Below are positions 55,165 through 64,000 of a stretch of DNA of 64,000 nt, one piece after another. Each line of letters opens with the position of its first letter. Position 1 is the first letter of the stretch. The stretch spans positions 26,789,001-26,853,000 of the forward strand of contig OX419758.1 of NCBI GenBank assembly GCA_948567375.1, written 5' to 3'. This DNA comes from Lunularia cruciata (lineage: Eukaryota; Streptophyta; Marchantiopsida; Lunulariales; Lunulariaceae). Under the pieces are notes generated by a model. The model had not been told where the DNA came from. It did not search any database and saw nothing but the letters and a program-made list of their open reading frames with translations. A program made the translations under genes and the position numbers.

Positions 55165-55980
55165 GACGTTATCCTTGCGATGTAGCAACAAATTGAGCAC
55201 CTTGCTTGATTGCTGGATGATGGATATAGCAAGGACAAGAACATCTAGAGAGAGTGCCAATTCAAGATGGAGAAGATTGCATTTGATTTCCAAAACCCAA
55301 GGTATTTGAAGGCAAGAATCTTCCAGGCACAATGGAAATTTTTTTGTTTGACTGCGAACGTTACTTTGAAGCCACCAATCTTCAAGATGAATGGAAACAG
55401 ATTCTCTTATCCTCTGGCCAATTAGATAGCGTGGCAAAACTTTGGTAGCAATTTTGAGTGGAGCAAGCAAAATGACAGATTGTTGTACCAATTTTGACAT
55501 GGGCAAAATTCAAAGATGTAATATTGGGTCGGTTTCAAACTATAAATGTCACTCGAGCCGCACGAGATAAATTGGCGGAGTTGAAACAAGTTGGCTCAAT
55601 AAGGAGCTACATCACATAATTTTAGAACATCATCAGGCAAATTCTAGATATACAAGAAGGTGAAGTTCTAGATCAATTTGTGCAGAGATTGAAGTCACAA
55701 ACCAAATTGGAGGTGACCATGCAAGAACCACAAAACATAGAAGAAGCCATGCAATTGGCTGAGCACTTTGATTCCTTGGTGGCAACAACTTGGTCTTGAC
55801 CTCGACCTACACAAGGCCTACTAGTACACTATGCACGGGTGGAAGAACCGGCACCAATGGAGATTGATGCTATCCAACGGAGACCACTTGGTACAACAAA
55901 TAGAGAAAGATTATGACAAAATAGAGGTTGTTTTTATTATCTCCAAGTTGGACATTGCCTTGCTGATTGCCCACTTAGGA
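55165..55980 (+). pseudogene. gag remnant of copy C with zinc-knuckle trace
   Basis: The capsid part (KFKDVILGRFQ, AARDKLAELKQ, ILDIQEGEVLDQ) lies at 55,500-55,800. The knuckle region reads GCFYYLQVGHCLADC (about 55,926-55,970): C-x2-C-x4-H-x4-C with the second Cys changed to Tyr. The 42-bp duplication of copy A is absent, so this is the ancestral arrangement. Many stops. Confidence 0.85.
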
Positions 55981-56080
55981 ATGGGTGACCTTAACAAGTT
56001 GTCTAGATGGAGTTTGTGGAACAGAATGATTAGGGAAATGAGGAATCCCAATAGGAGATTTCAAGCCGCCTACTAGGAGC

Positions 56081-56437
56081 TTGATTAGTTCTAATGGGAT
56101 TGAAGGCTTGACCTATGCAAGTTTGTTTCACTTGCAAGGTATGATATTTAATTGGGGTTGTAGGATTTTGGTTGATTTTAGAAGTTCAAAGAATTGCATG
56201 TCTATGAAAGTAGCAAAGGAATTAGGTATTCCTATCAAGCTAGTGATTGGAAGTAGTTTGATGATGGCAGATGGTAGAAAGGGTTCTGCATTCCGCAGCT
56301 TGCATCCTGTTACCTTCAAGATTGGGAAGGAGTATTTGGAGTGTATGAGGTTTCTAGTGGCACCTCTACACTATGATATCATTTTGGGTCTACCTTGGCT
56401 TGAACGTCATAAGGTTCAATTTGATTGGACCCAATAA
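56081..56437 (+). pseudogene. Protease remnant of copy C
   Basis: An open stretch of 118 codons with ILVDFRSSKNCMS (active-site Asp followed by Phe-Arg instead of Ser/Thr-Gly), ELGIPIKLVIG and ILGLPWLERHKVQFDW. Open for longer than in copy A, but with a non-functional active-site loop. Confidence 0.87.
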
Positions 56438-56519
56438 CAAATTCAAGTACAACACCAAGGTAGGAATCTCTGATTAGGTTGTCTTGCACTTTTGAGTAAG
56501 ACACCTAAGAATAGTCAGT

Positions 56520-56700
56520 CCCAAGATGAGAATTTTGTTGAGAAGGTAGCCATAGGCAAACCTTGAAGGGAGATGAGTCCCAAGATGGGAAGTTTGCTAA
56601 GAAGGCAACCATGGAGCAAGCTTGGAAGAAAGATGAGTCCCTGGAAGGGAAGTTAGTTAGTAAAGCAGCCATAGAGCAAGCTTTGGAGGAAGATAAGTGT
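56520..56700 (+). repeat. Tandem ~60-bp coding repeats, copy C
   Basis: Same array as at 9380-9570: GATGAGTCCCAAGATGGGAAG and GATGAGTCCCTGGAAGGGAAG units, each followed by a GCCATAGAGCAAGC-like block. Confidence 0.7.
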
Positions 56701-56789
56701 ATTTGTGATGTGAATCAAGCCGATTGCACAAGAACAATCTAAGGAGGGCCAAGGGCCTCATCAAGCAATAGTTGATTGGATAGTTTAGG

Positions 56790-57302
56790 AGCTTGCGGAC
56801 GTGTTTCCAAATGATCTACCAAAGGGATTACCCTCCAATCAAGGTATGCCCTTCAAGATTGAGTTATTGCCAGGGACTACTCCAATGAGTAGACCGATCT
56901 ATTGGCTCTCACCAAAGGAGTTGGAGGAGTTGTGAATAACATTTATAGAGTTATTGGAGGAGAACTTCATACAACATAGTACCTCTCCTTGGAGAGCACC
57001 GATACTATTTGTTCCAAAGAAGGATGGAGGACTTTGTTTTTGTTTTGATTACTCTGGGCTCAATAAACAAACCGTGAAGAATGCATATCCCTTGCCTCGG
57101 ATTGATGACTTGCTTGATCAACTAAGTGGAGCATACTACTTTTCCAAGTTGGATCTTTGCAACGGCTAATGGAAAATTCCTATTGATGGAGAGGATGGGC
57201 AAAAGACTACCTTTTGCACAAGGTATGGGTAGTTTGAGAGGAGAGTTCTACCTTTTGGACTCACTAATGCTCCAGCGGTCTTCATGGATCAGATGCATCA
57301 GG
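56790..57302 (+). pseudogene. Reverse transcriptase, N-terminal half only, copy C
   Basis: Contains LPKGLPSNQG, the [26 protein letters not shown] strand region and FSKLDLCNG, up to VLPFGLTNAPAVFMDQMH. The sequence then jumps (at about 57,302) to the position equivalent to 10,850 in copy A, losing about 680 bp that include the catalytic FLDD box. Copies from this locus could not make active enzyme even without the stops. Confidence 0.92.
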
Positions 57303-57450
57303 CAATTGATCACAAGCCATTGTTGTAGACCTTACACTTGGAACACATGAAGAGTCAACATCATCGATGGGAAGAGCAACTCTAATTGTTTGACATCAAA
57401 CTTGAGTACAAACCAGATTGATTCTATATCATCTTTGATACTCTATCACA
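57303..57450 (+). pseudogene. RNase H C-terminal remnant, copy C
   Basis: ATTGATCACAAGCCATTG encodes the DHKPLL motif, followed by the HMKSQHHRWEEQL region and a degenerate LDALSRRPDLK equivalent (TLSQQPDLK). The first catalytic residues are gone. Confidence 0.85.
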
Positions 57451-57460
57451 ACAACCTGAT

Positions 57461-58750
57461 TTGAAGTCTCTTCCTCTCATCACAATGGCAATTACAACAG
57501 TGTCAATTGACCCCAAGGTCCATAACAAGTTTTGGTCAGCTCTACAACAAGATCCCTTCTTCCAAATGGTACATGGTTTTCTAACAGCAAGTGACAAGGA
57601 GTACAACACCTTCTCCTTCAAGGAAGGCCTTCTATTCCATGCAAACCGGATCTATGTTCTAGCCAAAGGTGATCTCCAACTTGCACGCCTTAAGAAAGCC
57701 CATGATCTACCAATAGCTGGTCACATGGGGGTAGACAAGACCTTAGGTACCCTCCAACGCCAATGGTGGTGGCCCAATATGACACAAGATGTTTAGGAGT
57801 TTGTTCAATCATGTGAGAGTTGTCAATGCAACAAGGCCAATAACCGGAAGCCGAGTGGAGTCTTTCAGCCACTTCCCATTCCAACTACTCATTGGGAACA
57901 TGTGAGCTTAGATCTCATCACCTCCTTGCCCAAGACACAACAAGGTCACACAACAATTGTGGTGTTTGTGAATAAGCTTAGTAAGCAAATCCATTTGGCA
58001 CCAACGGTTGATATTGTGGATGCTCCAACCTTGGTGCAACTCTACTTTGATAATGTATTCAAACATAATGGAATGCCACGTGTTCTCATCTCCGACCATG
58101 ATCCTTGCTTCACCAGAAAGTTTAGGCAAGCTCTCTTCTAGATACTTGGCACCAAGCTTGCTATTTCCACAACCTATCATCCTTAAACTGATGGAAAAAT
58201 TGAACGTGCAAATTGCACCTTGGAAGATATGCTTTGTGCCTTTGTCAACATTCACAATACCACTTGGGATGAATGTCTTGCAGCTACAAAGTTTGCATAC
58301 AACAATTATAAACATGCAAGCATCAGATTCTCTCCTTTCTTTCTCAATTTTGGCCAAGATCCGCTTGTCCCAAATTCTCTTCTTGCTCCTCCCTATCTCA
58401 AGTCCCTCATATTTCAACCTTCTTGACCACCATATCCAAACCTCTCCAACCAGCCAAATCTCACTCCTTGTTGCTCAGAATCCTCAAAAACAATATGCGG
58501 ACCACCATCGTCATGATCTTGCCTTTGAAGTCAGTGATAAAGTTATGCTATCCTCTAGTAATCTACCCCTCCCACTTGATACCAAAGTTTGTAAACTTGC
58601 CCCTAATTGGATAGGACCTTTTGATGTCATCCAAATTGTCACTCCTATTGCTTATCGACTTGCCTTGCCTTATCATATACGCATTGATCCTATCTTTCAT
58701 ATTTCCAAGTTGAAACCCTTTGTTCCTAACCCCTCTTCTTTTTCTTCTTG
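57461..58750 (+). pseudogene. Integrase of copy C, best-preserved in the window
   Basis: The zinc-binding part is complete: AHDLPIAGHMGVDKTLGTLQ...SCESCQ has both His and both Cys. The core has HVSLDLITSLP (Asp), VLISDHDPCF (Asp) and, after stops at 58,139 and about 58,184, IERANCTLED with the catalytic Glu. NWIGPFDVIQI and DPIFHISKLKPF form the C-terminal domain. Only a few point stops interrupt the frame. Confidence 0.93.
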
Positions 58751-58783
58751 AGTCCAACCTCCTCCTCTCCTTATCACTATCAA

Positions 58784-58968
58784 TGATCATGAGGAGTACA
58801 AAGTTGATTGTATCCTTGCACATTGCCTCATCCAACGAGGATGCCGACAACATATGGAGGACAAGGTCCTTTGGAAAACGTATTCTCTTCATGATGCCAC
58901 ATGGGAACCTCTTTCTCACCTCCAAAATGCATAGACGGCCATCCAGGAGTTTGAAGCTTCAATGGCGA
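58784..58968 (+). pseudogene. Chromodomain of copy C
   Basis: EEYKVDCILAHCLIQRG, then KVLWKTYSLHDATWEPLSHLQNA. Gly-Tyr-Pro of the WKGYP strand has become Thr-Tyr-Ser, and one TAG lies before the final helix. The end of the frame meets the polypurine tract as in copy A. Confidence 0.9.
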
Positions 58969-58990
58969 TGAGGACATCACCAACTAGCGA

Positions 58991-59000
58991 TGGGGGAATA
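58991..59000 (+). other. Polypurine tract of copy C
   Basis: TGGGGGAATA directly before the 3' LTR, identical to copy A. Confidence 0.92.
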
Positions 59001-59352
59001 TGTAGCAATATAGAGTTTAACGATGTAGTTAGTAGGGCTAACAAAGTAGAGAATAAGCCAAATTAGCCTAGAATATTCTAGAAGCATCTAGGAAGCTTCT
59101 TAAGAAGCTTCCCAACTAGTTAACTTGCACCCCAATCAGGTAGCTTCTAGAAGCTTCTAACTAGCTTAGCTTGCATGCCAAGTAGGCGGCTTCTAGAAGG
59201 AAGCTTCTTGAGAAGTTGCTCAAGGGCTTTATATGCTACTTATAAATACCAAAGCCAAAGCTCATGCTAGGCATTCGGAGTTTTCCCTCATTCAAGTGTC
59301 CCAATGTGAGTTTCCATTCTCCTATTTCTCTCCTCAATCTTGGTCTTTTACA
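59001..59352 (+). repeat. 3' LTR of chromovirus C
   Basis: TGTAGCAATATAGAG...GGTCTTTTACA, 352 bp. It lacks about 70 bp of internal GAAGCTTC-rich blocks compared with the 5' LTR. A three-unit heat-shock element (TTCTAGAAGCTTC) lies at 59,145-59,157. Confidence 0.94.
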
Positions 59353-59509
59353 TATAGAAATACTATCACTTTCATCAGCTAGTTCTAAAGATTAGTGATT
59401 GAGATGATCTTTCAACTTATGGATAAACTATCCATGAGGGTTCAATTAATATGCACTTTGAGATTTGATGTTTCTATAGAAATCTTGGAGCAACTTGAAC
59501 CTTTTGTGT
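59353..59509 (+). other. Host-element fragment between copy C and unit 2
   Basis: 157 bp with the frame MIFQLMDKLSMRVQL...ILEQLEPF, no motif recognised. TGTGT at 59,505-59,509 is the left flank of unit 2. Confidence 0.4.
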
Positions 59510-59914
59510 TGTGGTACCCACATTTTTTTTCCAAAATGTGGAAGAAGAAGTGTATAGAGAAGTTGGATTGTGCCTGTATGGCCAAAGAAGGCAAAGAAAA
59601 GTGTCTTTGTGATGAAACCCAAAGTAAAGTGGCTTCAGGTCATAAGACAAAGTACTCGGAATCACCTTTCAGCATACAACCCAAAGTAAGGAGTCTTCAT
59701 ATCGGGGGTGCTCAACTTGAGGTGAGGACTATGTAACAACTTTCCTTTGGGGCGAGAGATTCAAGAAGAGACCATTCAAAAATGGTGGTCATACGCATGA
59801 AGGACACTTGACAGTGACAAGAGCATGCAAGAGGTGTGATTTCTTGGTAGAAACTCAAATTGAAGAGAGACAAAGAAGACGCGAATCTATAAAATTTGGG
59901 CTAAAGACAAAGCA

Positions 59915-62503
59915 ATGACAAACAATTTTCCTTTGATGTTAAGAATTTGTCCTACAAGAGATCGTGAGAAGGGAAGTAGAGTCAAAGATGCGTTGGTGTG
60001 TAGAGGAGAATTCAAGAGAGATAATCCGAGAATCAATAGGAAGAATAGTCCCCAGCCCAGAGAGGAAGAGAGAAAGACAGGAGGAGGGAAGAAGAACTCC
60101 AAATTTGCAGTGAGAAATCATGCAATTTGGAGGTTAGATGTGATTGCAAGAATTGCAGTCTTGAGCAGACTTTGGATCACATTCTTGGCATGGAACTGGA
60201 ATGTGAGCTTCCCAGGGTTCATGACTGAGATAATCAAGAGTAGATGTCTCGATGGCCCCAAGGAAGAGGGGAAGAGAGGTAATCCGGCTTGGTGGATAGA
60301 GTCGGATTGGATGTTAGTACTCGAAAGAGAAGCGAGCACGGAGCAGGGTGCCATGTTCTTGGGGAAGGGAGAAGTAGCAGAAGAAACCCAAGAGGTGAGA
60401 GATGCTTTCTCTTCAAAGTACACAAAGAATGGATACAAAGAAGAGAGTTACAAGGATACTCTCAAGCGATGATCGTGAGTGCTCTAATGGCAACCTTGAA
60501 GCTAGAGAGAATGACTTATGTGATGAAACACCAAGCGGTGTTCTTCTATAAGATGTTTGCAGGAGAGCCGATTAACTGGGTGAAGTGTTTTCATGGGCGA
60601 ACAAGAGAAATGGTGTGGAATTTGTGGGATAAATTGCCTCTGCATTACATTGTGCCATTTGCAATGCATTTTTATCTGGGCTGAACTTGCTCAATGCGGC
60701 GGAGCGCAACAGAATGGTGTGGCATTTCCATCCCGACTTAAGAAAGGATGTTGACATGGAGGAACAATAGTACATTCTTCAGATCAATAGCAACAATGAG
60801 TACAATGCATAGACGGGGAAGAGTGTGCAGTTGGACGTGAGTACTCCAAAGTCAAAGAAGAGGAGTTGACAAGGAGAAGGAGAAGACATTGAGAAAATAA
60901 GACCTTGGAAGACCAAAAGAGAAAACCTAAGGTATAGTGATAATCGCATCATTGGAGGAAGAATTGGAAGGCAAAGCCGAGTGCAAGTCCAAAGACTCGG
61001 AAAGAGAAGAAGAACCCGAGCTCACACTACGGAGTGGAGACACGAGTAGTGACAGCAATGATGGAGGAGAGATAGACATTGGTACCCAAGGAAGAAGAAG
61101 CCATGATGGAGATAGAGGAGAAAGGTAACTCAAAGTTAGAAGACGAAGTGTTAGAGTAGGAAGAGAGAAAAGTTACCATTCAACGAGGAGTTCATTCCAA
61201 GCAAAAGGCAAAGTGTGAAGCGGAGCCGAGTAAGGTAAGAAAAGAGGAGAATGCAAGTTTGGGAAATGAAGCATCCATTCCTATACGGCGGCTACAGCTC
61301 ATAAGGCGAGTATCGAGAGAAGAAGAGGTGGAGAAGGAGATTACTCCGCAAGTTGAGATAACTTCGAGTGAAGGAGTGGAGTACTTGCGGGAGGTTGTGT
61401 GCCCCTTATTGGTGAAGTTAGAACACAAGAAGAAGGAGATGCAGTCAAAGTGTCCGGAGGTGAAGACTATGTTGCAGGTGTTAGCACAATTAGAAGAAGA
61501 GAACTTGGAATTGAAGAAGAGTATAATCCAAGGTGAGGAGGAAAGGGGAGTACTACGAGTAGATACAATAGTATAGAATCAAATGATTGAGAATTTGAGG
61601 AGAGAAGCAAGGAATCGGGAGGAGCTGATAGAGCAGAGTGTTATAGCAAGGGAAAGACAAATTGCTGAATATGAAATCTTGAAGCAGCAATTTGCTGATT
61701 AAAGACTAGAAATTATCCATGCTATGGCAAGAGTAGCCGAGAAAGAACAAGTGCTTGATAGGGTGATGGAGAGTGTAGAGGAGAAGAAGCAATTGTGGCA
61801 ATGAGAGTTGACAGTGCGGTATAGAGAAGAAGAGAGGTTGAGAGAGTTACTTTGCAATCAAGAGTAGAAGATTATACAAAAGGAGAAGGAGAAGGAAGCT
61901 ATGAAAGCTGAGTTTGAAGCAAAGTTGGCAATGTATAGAGAAGATTGGCTTGCAGATTGAGAACGGGAAAGGAAAATGAAATTGGAGCCTTTAAAAGAGA
62001 TTGTGATTAGGATGAATGTAATGTTGAGTACAGGGGCCAGTGTGCGTATCAAAGAGACGAGGCTGCATGAGTTGAAGTTGTTGGTGTAGGAGACGAGGAG
62101 GAGACATGCGAACGACAAAGAGTTGAATGCTTTGTTGATCAGTCTAAGAACTCGTGTAGATAGGAAGATATTGGAAGTAGAAGACAATATCACGATTAGA
62201 TTAGACTTAGTAAAATTAGAAATAGATAAACTTTGGAAGGATGTCAGAGCAAAATTCAAAGTAGATGAAGTGGGAGTGCAAATGTCTTCGGAGCTACCAT
62301 TGGAGACATTGGAGAAGAATAGGTTGAGAGATAAGGAGTTAGATAGATTACACACTAGTGGGATTTTAGATCAGGAAAGAGAATTGTTAGATTTGGTAGA
62401 GGAATTAGGAGTTGTGAAATCCAAGGATAGAGTAGTAGGAAGTGAAGTTACTTTGGGTTTGGGTTTGAAAGCCAAGGAAGGAGTAGATATCGGATCGGAT
62501 TAG
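59915..62503 (+). pseudogene. Coiled-coil protein gene inside LTR-like unit 2
   Basis: Counterpart of 50,941-53,498. Open pieces: 59,915-60,472 (AVRNHAIWRLDVI, FLAWNWNVSFPGF, NPAWWIESDW), 60,289-60,684 (AVFFYKMFAGEPINWVKCFHG, HYIVPFAMHFYLG), 61,259-61,576 (YLREVVCPLLVKLEHKKKE, coiled coil) and 62,123-62,503, which ends in GSD and TAG. Frame changes between them are few. At several sites this copy keeps codons that are stops in unit 1, and the reverse also holds. The two together show that the family once encoded a protein of roughly 850 residues. Confidence 0.75.
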
Positions 62504-62620
62504 TAATAGAATTAAGATGTGAAGAGGCAGATATGAAGAGGTGAATTGTCATTTTGGATTTGCAAGTTTGTAGAGTTGTTAGGAAGCGGTACATTAGGAA
62601 GATAACTGTCATTTGCTTCA

Positions 62621-62629
62621 CTATTTAAG
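62621..62629 (+). promoter_or_regulatory. TATA-like box of LTR-like unit 2
   Basis: CTATTTAAG followed by AGTGG, as in unit 1, about 670 bp before the right end. Confidence 0.5.
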
Positions 62630-63293
62630 AGTGGAATTTGTAGTCTTATGTTGTTCAGTGCTCATTATTTCTGAAAATAGATAAAGCAAAGTGCTGTGAA
62701 GTAGTGCTTGTTGCTTGAGCTTGATTTTGAGTATCAACATTGTGTCTGTAATTGTGAGTGTGTAGAGAAATTTGAAGTGCAAGTCAATGTGCTTGTTGTA
62801 TGTTGGATTCAGCAACCTTGATCTTCATTTTGTGTGTTTGATCCTAAGTGAAGTGCAATCGAAGCAATGCCTTGACAGATCTGAGAGGAATTGTAGTGTT
62901 GGTACTTTTCTGCATTTGTGAGTGCAATGTGAAGTTGATGTGAAGCAATTTTGATCGAGGAAGTTGTGCCTTCAGTGGAGGGATGGAACACAATTCTGAG
63001 GCAAAGTTGGTTTGCAGTGAAGTGCCATTTTTGAGAGAGCTTGAATCATCACAGTCAAGATTGTTTGGAAAGAATTGAAGGTGTTGTGATTAAGAAGTGT
63101 GAATGTGTGACAAGATAGCGAGTCAGTGCTTGTTACTCTCTTTTGGGTTCTACCTGAGAGATTAAAGACTCAACCAAGAAGAACTACATTTTGACCTTTG
63201 ACTTTGTATTTGGACATTTCTGACTTGTATCTCTACGGGAACAAACTTTACTTACCCGATTACCGCAAAAGTGATATTTGCCGGGTTGTCACA

Positions 63294-63399
63294 TGTATTC
63301 CCTAGGGTGGATAACTCTTAAATGGTGTTAGTCATGTAAATACTCTATTAGTTATAGAGTGAGAGAAAAGAAAAGAAAATTGAGAAAAAAGAAGAATAG
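63294..63399. other. Short non-coding lead into gag
   Basis: Right flank of unit 2, then A/G-rich sequence with stops in the gag frame. Confidence 0.5.
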
Positions 63400-64000
63400 T
63401 GGGGAGCTAAGATAGGGAAACTTCCAGTTTTCTTTTGCAAGGATGGAGAAGATGTGGAGGTCTTTGTGAGAGACCTCAAGAGAGCTTGCATAGGAAACAA
63501 TGAGAGGAGGAAGAATGACTGGGCCTCATTATTACCAGATTTCTTTAAGGATACAATACTTACATGGTATGAGTCAGAATACCAAAAGAGAGAGAAGAGC
63601 GATCGGCAAGAAGAGACTTAGGAGAGTTTGACTTCAACACTTATTGAGAACTTTCTTCCAAATGAGATTTATGAGAGATTGATGAGTGAGTTTACCTTTC
63701 TCAAGCAAGGAGATGGAGAGAAAGTGAGAGTCTATGTGGAAAGAGTGGAGAAGTTAGAGTCCAGATTTTACATAGTGTTGAGGAAGGGTGGGGATGATGT
63801 GGAGACTACTATAATCGGCATAGGAGCCATGCTCACCAAGAATTTTGTGGGAGGGTTGAGACCACAAATAAGGAGCAAGGTGAGATATGAGAAACCTTCT
63901 TCCAAGGTTGAATCTATCAAGATTGCAATCCGTATAGAGGAAAGTTTGGAAGGGGATGAGAGTGATTTGGTAATGAAGGAGGTTGTGCATCTCCTCAAGG
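63400..64000 (+). pseudogene. Retrotransposon gag, continues beyond the window
   Basis: One frame runs from about 63,400 to the window end with a single TAG near 63,617. It contains VEVFVRDLKRACIG, then WASLLPDFFKDTILTWYESEY, then LIENFLPNEIYERLMSEFTFLKQGDGEKVRVYVERVEKLESRF and FVGGLRPQIRSKV. This is the standard order of the retrotransposon gag domain (W-Y near the centre, a KQ-G-x-V-x-x-Y block, then GL-x-x-x-I). It belongs to the retroelement into which unit 2 inserted, or lies next to it, and may be the same family as the zinc-knuckle fragment at 50,297. Confidence 0.85.

Larger units (their letters stand above)
54462..59352 (+). mobile_element. Ty3/gypsy chromovirus, copy C, internally deleted
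   Basis: Both LTRs (426 and 352 bp), primer site, gag, protease, the first half of reverse transcriptase, integrase, chromodomain and polypurine tract are present in order. A deletion at about 57,302 joins reverse transcriptase before the catalytic box to the last part of RNase H. It lies between the two 3.78-kb units. The bases flanking the LTRs (TACAA on the left, TATAG on the right) do not form a clear duplication, so the two ends may come from different insertions, or the duplication has decayed. Confidence 0.95.
59510..63293 (+). mobile_element. 3.78-kb LTR-like unit 2 with internal gene
   Basis: TGTGGTACCCACA...GGGTTGTCACA, collinear with unit 1. The flanks are TGTGT (left) and TGTAT (right, 63,294-63,298), a 5-bp duplication with one mismatch. 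It has the same layout: broken coiled-coil gene, TATA-like box, then about 670 bp of presumed R-U5. The two copies have diverged by many substitutions and small indels, so the insertions are old or ancestrally different. Confidence 0.83.

Noticed and set aside
58008-58751. 247-codon open frame as a separate gene
   Set aside because: It is an alternative frame over the integrase; its last third coincides with the real integrase C-terminus (PNWIGPFDV) after a frame change.
54293-59509. Units 1 and 2 as the two LTRs of one element
   Set aside because: Unit 1 has a perfect TSD on its own two sides, there is no primer site after unit 1 or polypurine tract before unit 2, and without nested copy C only about 330 bp would be left as the interior.
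1-64000. CRISPR array, bacterial operon or integrated phage
   Set aside because: No regularly spaced direct repeats, no ribosome-binding sites with packed ORFs; all recognisable coding sequence is eukaryotic retroelement.

Overview
This is a piece of a nuclear genome from a streptophyte plant, probably a non-flowering land plant; I cannot name the species. The evidence for a plant is chromodomain-bearing Ty3/gypsy elements with a plant initiator-Met-tRNA primer site, TIR elements, a SINE-like unit and 5'-truncated LINEs. I see no intact host gene, rRNA or convincing tRNA gene. Almost everything recognisable is transposon remains.

Bases 1-30,000 are mostly unassigned sequence. It is dotted with short fragments of one LINE family in both orientations that share a conserved 3' tail, and two of these (2.8-4.2 kb and 17.1-19.0 kb) are longer. 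It also holds chromovirus copy A (7.4-12.9 kb), a TIR/MITE-like element (15.65-16.08 kb), two near-perfect hairpins (1.93 and 5.96 kb), and a 98-bp LINE-tail insertion with a 12-bp target-site duplication (27.3 kb).

Bases 30,000-42,100 hold a decayed LTR element (30.0-37.9 kb). Between its protease and reverse transcriptase it carries a recognisable C5-cytosine DNA methyltransferase domain. After it come a tandemly duplicated integrase scrap (39.1-39.7 kb) and the longest LINE copy, with reverse transcriptase and a nuclease-like tail on the minus strand (40.1-42.1 kb).

Bases 42,100-64,000 are a nest of LTR elements: a minus-strand 3' fragment of the chromovirus (copy B, 44.9-46.4 kb), another integrase scrap (46.8 kb), gag remnants (50.3 kb and 63.4 kb to the edge), a near-complete chromovirus (copy C, 54.5-59.35 kb), and two 3.78-kb direct repeats (50,510-54,292 and 59,510-63,293). 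Each of these repeats begins TG, ends CA and is flanked by its own 5-bp duplication, perfect for the first and 4/5 for the second. Each carries a long broken reading frame for an acidic, coiled-coil protein in the sense strand upstream of a TATA-like box. They look like giant solo LTRs, or a small autonomous-looking unit, with their own gene.

The chromovirus LTRs are full of perfect heat-shock elements (alternating GAA/TTC every 5 bp) upstream of a TATA box, which suggests heat-responsive transcription. Everything is broken by stop codons. In the 3.78-kb units at least three stops sit where the sister copy has CGN arginine codons, which fits deamination of methylated cytosine. The methyltransferase-carrying element, the ORF-bearing LTR-like units and the heat-shock-element LTRs are the main points of interest.
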